20,607 bases of DNA. Origin: Candidatus Eiseniibacteriota bacterium (GTDB taxonomy: Bacteria; Eisenbacteria; RBG-16-71-46; JAFGJU01). Below are positions 7,529 to 17,165 of this stretch, one piece after another. Within the stretch, counting starts at the first letter, position 1; each line of letters starts with the position of its first letter. Made by a program: the position numbers and the translations under genes. The notes under the pieces are model-generated. The model was given only the letters and a program-made list of their open reading frames with translations, was not told where the DNA came from and did no database searches. The stretch is taken from the NCBI GenBank assembly GCA_016928935.1, contig JAFGJU010000112.1, positions 1 to 20,607 of the forward strand. Reading direction: 5' to 3'.

Positions 7529-8491
7529 ATGATTCTACCTTTGCCCGTCATAGTACTGCTGGTTTTCGTGAGTCTGAGCCTGTGCGCGGCCCTGCTGCTT
7601 CACTTCGCCTTCAGGGCTCCCGACCCTCTTCAGAGGCGAATCGATCGTCTCACTGACGTGGCGCCGGAGGTGGGCGGCAAGCGCAAGAGATGGTTGGGGA
7701 AGGCGAGGAAGGCCTCCGCGTCCGCGGCGGACTCGCTCAGGGATTTCGTCGGAGGGTTCGCACCCGGCAAGGGCCGGAAGGCAGAGCCCAGGATACAGAG
7801 GCTCCTCACGTACGCCGGATACAGGAAGGGAAACGCGCTCCGGATCTACAGGGGCGCAAAGATATTCCTGGCCATGATACTGTTTGCGTTGTACATTCCG
7901 GTGGGCGCGTGGCTGGGTCATTCGGCCGGCGTCATACTGCTCCTGGGGCTGCTGGTGGCCGTGGCCGGATACCTGCTGCCCGACTACTGGCTCAGATACG
8001 CTGCGTCGCGCCGCCAGGCCGAGATCACCCGTCATCTGCCCGACTCATTGGACCTGATGGTTGTGTGCGTGGAGGCAGGCCTCGGGTTGGATGCCGCGGT
8101 GGCCAGGGTGTCGACCGAGATGAGATTGACGAGCCCCGTGTTGAGCAGCGAGTTCGCGATTGTGTCGCAGGAGACGAAAGCAGGCAAACCCCGGGCGCAG
8201 GCTCTGCGCGACCTGACCACGAGGACAGGAGTCGAAGACCTGAGCGCCCTGGTGGCGATGCTCGTGCAGACCGACAAGCTGGGGACAAGCGTGGCCCAGG
8301 CTCTGCGAACGCACGCCGACACCGTGCGGACCAGAAGGCGGCAGAGGGCCGAGGAGGCCGCTGCCAAGACGCCCGTGAAGCTCGTGTTCCCACTCGTGCT
8401 CTGCATATTCCCTTCGTTGTTCGTCGTAATCCTCGGACCGGCGGTGGTGACCATCGTGAGGACCCTGGCCGGTCTGACCGTAAAAGGCTAG
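7529..8491 (+). CDS. tadC: TadC inner-membrane platform protein
   Basis: The 320-residue product is a second T2SSF-family platform protein, partner of TadB. It has a first membrane helix (about residues 4-25), a basic linker (about 50-95, rich in Lys/Arg/Ala/Gly) and a helical pair (about 110-155). The T2SSF domain starts at HLPDSLDLMVVCVEAGLGLD. The C-terminal helix contains FPLVLCIFPSLFVVILGP, typical of TadC. ATG 7529 follows GAGG at 7517-7520. This is the last recognisable tad gene in the window. Confidence 0.94.
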   Translation: MILPLPVIVLLVFVSLSLCAALLLHFAFRAPDPLQRRIDRLTDVAPEVGGKRKRWLGKARKASASAADSLRDFVGGFAPGKGRKAEPRIQRLLTYAGYRKGNALRIYRGAKIFLAMILFALYIPVGAWLGHSAGVILLLGLLVAVAGYLLPDYWLRYAASRRQAEITRHLPDSLDLMVVCVEAGLGLDAAVARVSTEMRLTSPVLSSEFAIVSQETKAGKPRAQALRDLTTRTGVEDLSALVAMLVQTDKLGTSVAQALRTHADTVRTRRRQRAEEAAAKTPVKLVFPLVLCIFPSLFVVILGPAVVTIVRTLAGLTVKG

Positions 8492-8510
8492 TGTGTGGAC
8501 GGATGCTACC

Positions 8511-8516
8511 AGGAGG
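8511..8516 (+). promoter_or_regulatory. Ribosome binding site fixing the start at 8525
   Basis: AGGAGG at 8511-8516 lies 8 bases before ATG 8525. It sets the start of the small secreted protein there rather than at the in-frame GTG 8495, which lacks a comparable site and would spoil the signal peptide. Confidence 0.8.
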
Positions 8517-8524
8517 ATCTTTCG

Positions 8525-8881
8525 ATGACTACACGCGTTCTGATGATTGCCCTGACGATGTCCGTGCTCGCGTGCGTTGCCCTGCCGACTCTGGCCGCCG
8601 GCGTCTACAGACCGTACTTTCTGGCGTGTGACGTGGAGCCGTCGGTCTACATCTGGAAAGAGGTTTTCTTCCTGAAGCCGTGGGGCAGCAACTCCCCTTC
8701 GACGTCCTACGTTGAGGTCAGTACGTGGAAGGGGACTAAGTACTGCGGCAGGCTTGTAAAGATCTCCGAGTATGAGATTGCGCTTTCCGAGGGCTACGGA
8801 ACCAGGCGGTCGGGACAGAAGGCACAAGACCAGGTCGTGGTGCCCAAGAAAGACATCATAATGGCAAAGATATACTGGTAG
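8525..8881 (+). CDS. Small secreted protein of unknown function, Tad-linked
   Basis: I do not recognise this 118-residue protein. Residues 1-25 form a clear Sec signal peptide (hydrophobic core VLMIALTMSVLACVALPTL, then AAG). The mature part (about 93 residues) has alternating hydrophobic residues, suggesting beta structure. The segment GRLVKISEYEIALSEG followed by VVVPKKDIIMAKIYW recalls small SH3- or Sm-like barrels, but only by eye. It has two cysteines after the signal region. The gene follows tadC by 33 bases in the same direction with a strong AGGAGG, so it is probably cotranscribed. Being exported, it could act on or near the pilus; that is inference from position only. Confidence 0.75.
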   Translation: MTTRVLMIALTMSVLACVALPTLAAGVYRPYFLACDVEPSVYIWKEVFFLKPWGSNSPSTSYVEVSTWKGTKYCGRLVKISEYEIALSEGYGTRRSGQKAQDQVVVPKKDIIMAKIYW

Positions 8882-8961
8882 GCACGGCGGCCCGCACCCC
8901 GGCGCCTTGCCCGAATGATGGGCGTGGACGGACGTGGAAAGAGCACGGCGAAGGAGGCCAT

Positions 8962-9816
8962 GTGGCGGTGGGTAACGGAGTTAACGGCAAGCGCAAGCTG
9001 AGGAAGCTTATCGAAACCTGGGTGGTTTTCGGAGAGTTTCTGAAGACCGGCCTGGGAAGGGAAGGCGTGCAGAGCGCGCAGGAGGAGCACTTCCTCGCCC
9101 TCAAGGCCAAGATCGCACATCTTCTCCCGGTTCTCACCGTCATCGAGAGGGGCAGGAGCATCGACCCCGAGGCCCTGGCCGCGGTGCGTGACATAACGGA
9201 GATGCTGAATTCGTTCACGACCCTGGCCACGCCCGAACCCTTCACCAGGGAGGAAACCGAGGAGATCATTGCGCAATGGCACAGGATCTTCATCTTCCTG
9301 AACAGGCTGGAAGGCGCGCTCAAGGACAGGAGATACGGGTTCCTCATCAGGGGCGAACGGCCTGGAGGGGAGGAGCCGGCCGTGCCGCGGCGCAGCGCGG
9401 CCGGAGGTTTCGTCCGTTTCTTGATCGGCCTCGTGACTGTGGTGGCCGTGGGCGTGTTGGTGGCGGGCCTCCTGGGGATAACAACCGACCAGGCCAAGGA
9501 GACGGGCCGCAAGGGATTGGGGCTCATCCTGGGCGAGGGCACCACCGGCCCTGCGGCAGCCAGGAGCACCGAATCGGACTCGGTGGTTGTCGGGCTCGCG
9601 ACAAAGACGACCTCCGAGGCCTCCGGCGTCGAGCAAGGGACTGCCGGAACTGAGCCGGGGAAGAGGTTCATCCGTACGAAACCTGTGGAGCAGCCGAGCA
9701 GTATTCCGACGGCGTTGCGGCCGCTAGTGCGGCAGTACGGCAGACACCTGACCATGATAGTGTTCGCCATTTTCCTCGCCGCAATCGTGTTCCTGTTCTT
9801 TGTCCGGGTGAGGTGA
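8962..9816 (+). CDS. Unknown protein with helical N-domain and two membrane segments
   Basis: I do not recognise this 284-residue protein. The N-terminal part (about residues 1-125) is charged and looks helical, including EETEEIIAQWHRIFIFLNRL. It is followed by a membrane helix (about 148-171, LIGLVTVVAVGVLVAGLLG). A low-complexity Thr/Ser/Glu/Gly-rich segment (about 180-245) comes next, then a C-terminal membrane helix (about 262-282) ending in VRVR. The first and last parts are probably cytoplasmic with the linker outside. GTG 8962 has AAGGAGG at 8951-8957, only 4 bases away; GTG 8968 has better spacing (10). An ATG at 8960 is in a different, wrong frame. It trails the tad operon and lies just before the likely terminator. 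Confidence 0.7.
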   Translation: MAVGNGVNGKRKLRKLIETWVVFGEFLKTGLGREGVQSAQEEHFLALKAKIAHLLPVLTVIERGRSIDPEALAAVRDITEMLNSFTTLATPEPFTREETEEIIAQWHRIFIFLNRLEGALKDRRYGFLIRGERPGGEEPAVPRRSAAGGFVRFLIGLVTVVAVGVLVAGLLGITTDQAKETGRKGLGLILGEGTTGPAAARSTESDSVVVGLATKTTSEASGVEQGTAGTEPGKRFIRTKPVEQPSSIPTALRPLVRQYGRHLTMIVFAIFLAAIVFLFFVRVR

Positions 9817-9824
9817 TGCAGGGA

Positions 9825-9841
9825 GGAGCCGACGGGGCTCC
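9825..9841 (+). other. Perfect 6-bp hairpin after the Tad-linked genes
   Basis: GGAGCC (9825-9830) pairs perfectly with GGCTCC (9836-9841) around a 5-base loop, just after the stop at 9816. There is no T-run directly behind it. It may be an accessory stem before the better terminator at 9896-9934. Confidence 0.4.
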
Positions 9842-9895
9842 GAGAACTACTAGTGTTGAGGACGCCGCTGGGGTCCGTTGCGAGGTTTGCTGTTC

Positions 9896-9934
9896 CCGCC
9901 CGCGCTCGTGACGACGACCGGGCGGAGTTTTTTT
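9896..9934 (+). terminator. Likely rho-independent terminator of the Tad operon
   Basis: CCGCCCG (9896-9902) pairs perfectly with CGGGCGG (9919-9925). The loop (9903-9918) contains a minor inner stem (TCGT/ACGA). Two bases after the stem comes a run of seven T (9928-9934), the only such run next to a GC-rich stem that I found in the window. Its position, after the two unknown Tad-linked genes and before the sugar transferase, fits the end of the pilus transcript. Because only about 30 bases separate it from the next start, it could also act as an attenuator for the transferase. Confidence 0.7.
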
Positions 9935-9951
9935 AGGGGCTCGGGTAGAGC

Positions 9952-9957
9952 AGAGGA
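9952..9957 (+). promoter_or_regulatory. Ribosome binding site fixing the sugar transferase start
   Basis: AGAGGA at 9952-9957 lies 7 bases before GTG 9965. Together with the terminator-like stem at 9896-9934, it favours GTG 9965 over TTG 9878 as the start. Confidence 0.55.
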
Positions 9958-9964
9958 CGAAAGA

Positions 9965-10729
9965 GTGGGGCAGGACAGGCTGACTGATCGAGACCCAAGC
10001 CTGGCCGAAAGGCCTCGGCTCGAGCTGGCGAAATACCCTCGGGTCGAAATAGCGTTCAACACCGCGCTTCTCAAGAGGGGGTTGGACGTCGTCATATCCG
10101 GCGCAGGGCTGGCCGTTCTACTGCCGTTCCTGGCCCTCGTGGCCGTGCTCATAAAGCTCGACTCGCCCGGGCCCGTGTTCTACAACCAGATCAGGATAGG
10201 ACAGGAGAGACGCTGGAGAATGCGGAGGCGCGAGGCCCTGGACGTAAGAGTGGACCTGCGCAAGGGCGAGAGGCGGAACATCATGAGCGCCGGCCGGCTG
10301 TTCCGGATACACAAATTCCGCACGATGGTCAGGAACGCCGAGGACCTGACCGGCCCCACCTGGGCCTCCCCGCACGACCCGCGGGTGACGCGGGTGGGGG
10401 GCGTCCTGAGAGCCCTCAGGGTGGACGAGCTGCCGCAGCTTTGGAACGTGTTCAAGGGCGAGATGAGCCTCGTGGGGCCGCGGCCGGAAAGGCCTCATTT
10501 CGTCAAAAAGTTTGCCGATAAGATACCTGAGTACACTGCGAGGCTCAGAGTGCGACCCGGAATCACGGGACTGGCGCAGGTCTCCACACTGGACGAACTT
10601 ACGGAGGCGGAGATCCACAAGAAGCTGGACCTAGACCTCCACTACTTGCGCGACCTGAGGCTGGAGTCCGACCTCAGGATTCTGCTCAAGACCCTCGTGG
10701 TGCTCGCGAGGAAAGTATTCCGGTCGTAG
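9965..10729 (+). CDS. Monotopic sugar-phosphate transferase (initiating glycosyltransferase)
   Basis: The 254-residue product belongs to the bacterial sugar transferase family (PF02397; WcaJ/WbaP C-terminal domain or PglC type). These enzymes move a sugar-1-phosphate from a nucleotide sugar to undecaprenyl phosphate at the inner membrane to start a glycan. It has the basic RGLDVV start, one membrane-inserting segment (about residues 40-63), the DSPGPVFYNQIRIG motif, KFRTM, and the catalytic Asp-Glu pair Asp154-Glu155 in RVDELPQLWNVFKG, followed by MSLVGPRPERP and RPGITGLAQV. An Arg-rich insertion (about 82-111) lies between the IRIG and KFRTM motifs. It lacks the multi-pass N-terminal half of WcaJ. 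The sugar cannot be told from sequence; glycosylation of pilin or envelope is conceivable given the neighbours. Confidence 0.88.
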   Translation: MGQDRLTDRDPSLAERPRLELAKYPRVEIAFNTALLKRGLDVVISGAGLAVLLPFLALVAVLIKLDSPGPVFYNQIRIGQERRWRMRRREALDVRVDLRKGERRNIMSAGRLFRIHKFRTMVRNAEDLTGPTWASPHDPRVTRVGGVLRALRVDELPQLWNVFKGEMSLVGPRPERPHFVKKFADKIPEYTARLRVRPGITGLAQVSTLDELTEAEIHKKLDLDLHYLRDLRLESDLRILLKTLVVLARKVFRS

Positions 10730-10771
10730 CCATGGCCGTCCTCTGCTTCCCGGAACCACTGAGGTACTCAG

Positions 10772-12719
10772 GTGTCCAGGCGTCAGGAAACCCGCAGAGA
10801 CTACAGCTCCCTCCTCAAGAAAGTGGAGAACCTGCGGTCCTTCACGAATCTTAACCCAACCGACTACGACTCCTCCGACGACGAGACCATGCTCGCAAGG
10901 GTCTGCGAGGACCTCACAGAGGCGCTGGAGGCCACCCACCGGAGGCTGATCGAGACTGACACCAAGCTCTCCGTTATGCGGGAAATCGCCGAGGGCATGC
11001 TGTCCAACGTGAGGCCAGAGGAGGCCCTTCAGACCGTCTCTTCCTACATGCACAAAGTCATGGGCATGGAGGACGTGGGGTTGTGGCTTATGAACAGGGA
11101 GACCGGACTACTGCAGGGGCAGCACACTCTGTACGGAGACGGAGAGCCCAGAACCGGGGAGACTTCGCTCAGGCCGTGCGACCTCGAGGGCAAGCTGGGA
11201 GCCTCGATCTGGCACATGCAGACTTGCGTGGTGACGTCGGAAGAAGTCGGTCGCCAGCTCAAGATAGACGTGGTCGGCCCCGGTCGGCCCATGGCCGTGG
11301 TGCCGCTTGTTTCGTCCAGGCAGTGGCTCTCCTGCCGTGAGGTCAAGAAGTGCATAAGGCAGGAGTGCAGTGCCTATCTGGGGAAGCACGGATTCTGCTG
11401 GGAGACGCCGGACACCCTGTGTTTCCACGAGAAGGGGTTCGAGCCGTCCAGAAAGGCGGAATTCTGCGTGAAGTGCGACGTGTTCCCGCTGCTTGGGATG
11501 CTGATTGCGGCACGCGGGACCTCCGGCGAGATGTCGCCCGGCGACCTTTCGATGCTGGAATCGGTGGCGTACAACGTGGCTCAGGTCCTGGAGAGCAACC
11601 GTCTGTACGGGGCTCTGCGCGTGGGCGAGGAGTTCAGGCAGAGGATCCTTGACTCGATGGGCGAGTGCATGGTCGGGTTTGACCTGTCGGGCCGCCTTCA
11701 GGCCTTCAACAGGATGGCGGAGACGGTGACCGGGTTCAGCGCCGAGGAAGTAACCGGTGCCCGGAGCAGCTTTCTGATCCCTCCTGAGGAAATGGCTGTC
11801 TCCCCCGTGACTAGAGCGCTTCGGTACGGCGAGGAGCTGACGGCAGTAGACACGGTGGTCAGAAAAAGGTCCAGGGGGAGCGTGCCGGTGAGGATGACCT
11901 CGCGTCTTCTCAGAGACGAGAGGGACAACGTCAGGGGCGTCATCGCTACCTTCTCTGACTTGCGACCCGTACGGAGGCTGGAAGAGAAGATGAGGCAACT
12001 GGACAGGCTGGCGGCTCTGGGGAGGTTCGCGTCCAGCGTGGCCCACGAAGTGAGGAATCCGCTATCGGGCATAGCAGCCGGGATCCAGTACATGAGCAGA
12101 CAGTTCGGAGAGACGGGGCCTGAGGCGGAGAACGTGAAATTCCTCCTGCGGGAGGTGGCGCGACTGGAGCGCATCATACAGGACCTTCTGAGGATCACTC
12201 ATCCGCAGGAGCTGGTGATTGCGGAGGCCAGCGTCGAGGACGTCGTGGAAAGGGCCTTGAAGTCGCTGGGAAACCTGTTGACCGAGAAGTCGCTGGACCT
12301 GGACATGTCCGTCACGGGGAAGCTTCGGCTCGTGGAGATGGACTCGGACCAGATACAACAGGTGTTCATAAACCTCATCAAGAACGCGGCAGAAGCGACA
12401 CCTCAGGGGGGGCGGCTCAAGATCTCCATGGCGAGCGTTGAGGGGAGCGACCGCGAGCCCGGCGGCGTGCAGGTGACCGTGGCAGATTCCGGCCCGGGGA
12501 TACGACCGGAGGACGCCGACAGGATTCTTGAACCCTTCTTCACGACAAAGCCCGGCGGCACGGGTTTGGGACTGTACATAACTCACGAGATAGTGCGGCG
12601 TCACGGAGGGGAGCTCTCGGTGGCGAATGCGCCCGGAAGCGGAGCCGAATTCACCGTCAGACTGCCCGCGTGCGGCCCAAACAGGAATGAAAGTGCGCGA
12701 GACGGGGGAGGCGGAAAGC

Positions 12720-12727
<8 letters not shown>
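10772..12727 (+). CDS. Sensor histidine kinase (GAF with Cys-rich insert, PAS, HisKA, HATPase)
   Basis: This is a 651-residue soluble kinase with no membrane helix. A helical N-terminus leads into a GAF-like domain (about residues 70-282). It is interrupted by a cysteine-rich insert with Cys188, 194, 199, 209, 217, 232 and 235 between the strands around MAVVPLV and PLLGMLIAARG. A PAS domain follows (about 287-402). The HisKA domain has His425 in VAHEVRNPLSG; the ATPase domain carries INLIKNAAEA, ADSGPGI and GTGLGLYI. These are NtrB-like features. The insert suggests a metal, Fe-S or redox sensor, which is inference. GTG 10772 follows GAGGT by 6 bases. Its end overlaps the regulator by 8 bases, so the two form a cognate pair. 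Confidence 0.93.
12707..12711 (+). promoter_or_regulatory. Ribosome binding site fixing the NtrC-type regulator start
   Basis: GGAGG at 12707-12711 lies 8 bases before GTG 12720, so the regulator begins inside the last codons of the kinase gene. The alternative ATG 12687 has its AGGA directly touching the start codon and would add a tail before the receiver's first strand. Confidence 0.75.
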
Positions 12728-14177
<1,450 letters not shown>

Positions 14178-14699
14178 CCGCGCCCGGCCTTTCGCTGCTC
14201 TCACTGTCCGCGTTTCTGGTGGCTCTTCCGCTAGTCCTCTCCTGCGGCTACACCGCTTCTTCAAGCCTGCCCGGTCACATCAAGTCCATAGCCATACCGG
14301 TATTCAAGAATGAGACTCTGGAGTACCGGATTGAAGAAGAGATCACGAACGCCGTCATCGAGAAGTTCGTGGCAGACAACAGGTTGCGAGTTGTGAGTGA
14401 GAAGGACGCCGCGTCGGTGCTGCTGGGCACGGTCACGGGCTACCAGCGCAGAGTGTTCTCATACTCGGCGAGCGAGGAGGCGCAGGAATACGAGGTGACT
14501 GTGAAGGTGGCGGTCGAGTTCAAGGACGCGTCCAGCGGAAGGATAATCTGGAAAGACGAGTCGCTCGTGACGAGCGCCCGGTATTTCGCTTTGGACATGG
14601 CCGGACAGAAGGCGCAGACGGAGCAGGAGGGGAGACTGCCCGCCGTAGCGTTTCTGGCGAACGACATCCTCACTCGCACCGTGGAAGGGTGGTGACCTG

Positions 14700-15770
14700 A
14701 TGGCGCCGGGGAATGACCGCAGATACGCCGACTTCCTCCACGACCTGAAGCAGGGCGTGTCGAGCGTGTACGTGCTCACCGGCAACGACGAGTTCCTCAA
14801 GCGAGAGGCGTTGAGGAGAATCACTGAGGCGCTCGTGCCGGTGGAGGCGAGACAGTTCAACTGCGAGTCGTTCCTGGGGTCGGAAACGGCGTGGAGTGAC
14901 GTCGAGGCCGCGTGCCTCAGCGCTCCGCTCTTCGCAGACAGGCGGGTGGTGGCGCTGATGGGTGTTGAGAACTTCGGCCAGGTCGACGCGGCGGGGCTCG
15001 TGGCTTACGCGCGCCGGCCGTCGAGGAGCACCTGCCTGGTCGTCATGACTGGGGGAGGCGGGGACGAGGGAAAAAGGAGGAGGGTTCAGAGCCTGGCCGG
15101 CGCCATGCGGGGCGTGGGGGAGGGAGTGGCGGCGTACGCCTTCTGGCAGGCCAGCAAGCCGGACTGCCGGGCGTGGGCGCGGGCGTGGCTGCGGGGGCAG
15201 GGTAGGACCATGTCCGAGCAGCTGTTCGGGGAAGTGAGCGAGGCCTACGGGCATTCGGCCTACGAGGTGTGGAACGTGATTGAGAAGGCCTCAAGCCACG
15301 CCGGGGGCCGGAAGGAAATCACAGAACAGGACGTGGCCGCGGTGGGCGGCGCCGCATCGTTGGGCTCCGCCCGGGAGCTGAGGAGAGTGGTGGCGTGCGG
15401 AGACGGCGCAGCGGCGCACGTGACAGCTGCAAGATGTCTTGAGTCGGGCGTCCAGCCCACTCTGCTCATCTGGACCCTGAACAGGGCCTTCAGGCACGCC
15501 ATGAGGAGTGTGGAGCCGCCGTCGGGGCAGGCTGGGAGGTTTGGGACGTCCGGGGCGGGGAAGGACCTCCGGTGGCCGGAGAGCCGGGACGTAGGGGAGC
15601 TCCGGAGACGGTTGGACGCTGGGGGATTGTCCCGGGCCGTGTGGCGGCTGTACGAGACCGAGAAGGGAATCAAGACGGGGGCTTTGGACCCGACCTTAGC
15701 ACTGGACACGTTAATAAACGAGTTGACAGGCCCGGCGGCAATGGGGTATCGTAAACAGAGGGAATGGTGA
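14700..15770 (+). CDS. holA: DNA polymerase III delta subunit
   Basis: This 356-residue product resembles HolA, the clamp-loader delta subunit that opens the sliding clamp. Typical features are the N-terminal VYVLTGNDEFLKREALRRI, an LSAPLFADRRVVAL stretch (the usual clamp-contacting region) and a helical C-terminal collar domain with LIWTLNRAFRHAM. As in all delta subunits, no functional P-loop is seen. Two Gly-rich stretches (near residues 117-122 and 270-290) look like loops. ATG 14700 follows the lptE stop by 4 bases; the upstream GGTGG/GGTGA is a weak ribosome site, so coupling to lptE is likely. lptE-holA adjacency is common in bacteria and supports the call. Confidence 0.88.
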   Translation: MAPGNDRRYADFLHDLKQGVSSVYVLTGNDEFLKREALRRITEALVPVEARQFNCESFLGSETAWSDVEAACLSAPLFADRRVVALMGVENFGQVDAAGLVAYARRPSRSTCLVVMTGGGGDEGKRRRVQSLAGAMRGVGEGVAAYAFWQASKPDCRAWARAWLRGQGRTMSEQLFGEVSEAYGHSAYEVWNVIEKASSHAGGRKEITEQDVAAVGGAASLGSARELRRVVACGDGAAAHVTAARCLESGVQPTLLIWTLNRAFRHAMRSVEPPSGQAGRFGTSGAGKDLRWPESRDVGELRRRLDAGGLSRAVWRLYETEKGIKTGALDPTLALDTLINELTGPAAMGYRKQREW

Positions 15771-15816
15771 CTCTACCTTTTGCCGGACAGGTCGCGATTG
15801 TGATTCGGAGGAGAGA

Positions 15817-16161
15817 ATGGAAGAGATACAAGCGACGAAACCACTGCACGTGACCAGCGCCACTTTCGACAGTGAGGTCCTAAAGTCAACTATTCCCGTG
15901 CTTGTCGATTTCTGGGCGGAATGGTGCATGCCGTGCCTGATGGTTGCACCCATCGTGGAAGACATAGCGCAAGACTACGCTGGCAGGGTGAAGGTCTGCA
16001 AACTGAACGTCGACGACAGTCAGTCCCTGGCCTCCAGGTATGGAATCAGAAGTATTCCCTCATTGCTCATCTTCAAGGGCGGAAGCGTCGTGAATCAAGT
16101 CATAGGGGCCGTGCCGAAATCCGAGCTCGTCAAGAGGCTCGAGCAGGTCCTCAGGACTTGA
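15817..16161 (+). CDS. trxA: Thioredoxin with CMPC active site
   Basis: This 114-residue product is a classical cytoplasmic thioredoxin fold: VLVDFWAEWCMPC with Cys37 and Cys40, VDDSQSLASRYGIRSIPSLLIFKGG with the conserved cis-Pro, and a C-terminal helix. It reduces protein disulfides and would be recycled by the TrxB encoded 62 bases downstream. The active site reads Cys-Met-Pro-Cys where most thioredoxins have Cys-Gly-Pro-Cys; this should affect redox potential or partner choice only moderately. GGAGGAG at 15807-15813 precedes ATG 15817. It starts 46 bases after holA. Confidence 0.94.
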   Translation: MEEIQATKPLHVTSATFDSEVLKSTIPVLVDFWAEWCMPCLMVAPIVEDIAQDYAGRVKVCKLNVDDSQSLASRYGIRSIPSLLIFKGGSVVNQVIGAVPKSELVKRLEQVLRT

Positions 16162-16223
16162 GGTCGCCGGAAAGGCGGCGCTTCTCGGCCGGCCAAGGCC
16201 CCTCCCACTGAGAGTTTTCGGTG

Positions 16224-17153
16224 ATGCGATTCGACGTGCTAGTTATAGGCGCAGGCCCCGCGGGCCTGACGGCAGGCTTGTACGTATCCAGAGCGGGGTG
16301 GCGAGCCGCGTGCCTGGAGCGACTTGCTCCGGGCGGGCAGGCCGCCCTGACGTCCAGGGTGGACAACTACCCCGGATTCGATGAGCCCGTCTCCGGGTTC
16401 GAGCTGTGCCGGAGGATGGAGGCGCAGGCCAAGAGGTTCGGTGTGGAGGTGGTCCAGGGCGAGGCTCAAGGCCTGGCCGTGGCCGCGGGAAGTGTGGTCG
16501 TGAGGAGCGCGGAGGCGACCCTGAGAGCCGACGCCGTCGTAGTGGCTTCGGGGGCCAGGCCTCGCGAGCTGGGAGTGCCCGGAGAAACGGAGCTCAGGGG
16601 AAAGGGCGTGTCTTACTGCGCGACCTGCGACGGGCCCTTTTTCAGGAACCAGGCCGTGGCAGTAGTTGGCGGCGGGGACTCGGCGGTGGAAGAAGCCATG
16701 TTTCTGGCGCGACTCTGCAGCCGCGTGTACCTGGTGCACCGCCGGGACGAATTCAGGGCCGTTAAGACGGTCGTGGAACGCGCCTTGAATGACACAAAGA
16801 TAGTACCGGTGCAGAGCGCAGTGGTGACTCGCATAGCGGGCACGGACGGGGTGGAGGCAGTGGAGGTTCGAAACGTCTCGACCGGCGCTACGGACAGGTT
16901 GGAGGTGGCGGGTGTGTTCGTGTACGTGGGGCTCTTGCCCAACTCTGAGTTCCTGGCCGGGCAGGTCGCAAGAGACGGGGCCGGATACGTGATAACGGAC
17001 GAGGACATGCTCACGTCTGCGCCGGGCGTCTTCGCGGCGGGAGACGTGAGAAAGAAGAGCCTGAGGCAGATTTCTACCGCGGTCGGAGACGGAGCGATTG
17101 CGGCCATGTCCGCGGTCAGACACTTGCAGGGGCTTCGGGCGCAGAGCCGATAG
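16224..17153 (+). CDS. trxB: Thioredoxin reductase
   Basis: The 309-residue product is an NADPH-dependent flavoprotein reductase. FAD is bound by the N-terminal GAGPAGLTAGLY and the C-terminal GVFAAGDVR. The redox-active pair lies in SYCATCDG (Cys132 and Cys135). The NADPH domain has VVGGGDSAVEEA and HRRDEFRA, so NADPH use is likely. Length and order are those of typical low-molecular-weight TrxB. ATG 16224 is used here; GTG 16221 directly before it is equally possible, with only a weak GAGAG upstream. The neighbouring trxA and the secreted thioredoxin-like gene make a thiol-redox group. Confidence 0.95.
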   Translation: MRFDVLVIGAGPAGLTAGLYVSRAGWRAACLERLAPGGQAALTSRVDNYPGFDEPVSGFELCRRMEAQAKRFGVEVVQGEAQGLAVAAGSVVVRSAEATLRADAVVVASGARPRELGVPGETELRGKGVSYCATCDGPFFRNQAVAVVGGGDSAVEEAMFLARLCSRVYLVHRRDEFRAVKTVVERALNDTKIVPVQSAVVTRIAGTDGVEAVEVRNVSTGATDRLEVAGVFVYVGLLPNSEFLAGQVARDGAGYVITDEDMLTSAPGVFAAGDVRKKSLRQISTAVGDGAIAAMSAVRHLQGLRAQSR

Positions 17154-17165
17154 ACGGAGGTCAGG

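Noticed and set aside
9842..9895. Sigma54 promoter before the sugar transferase
   Set aside because: TTGC occurs at 9878-9881 and 9887-9890, but there is no GG at the required distance for a -24/-12 promoter.
9878..9964. Longer sugar transferase starting at TTG 9878
   Set aside because: It would translate through a terminator-like stem and T-run and adds no conserved sequence; GTG 9965 has a fair ribosome site.
16162..16220. Terminator between trxA and trxB
   Set aside because: There is a short CGCC/GGCG stem and GGCC-rich sequence but no T-run; the genes are probably cotranscribed.
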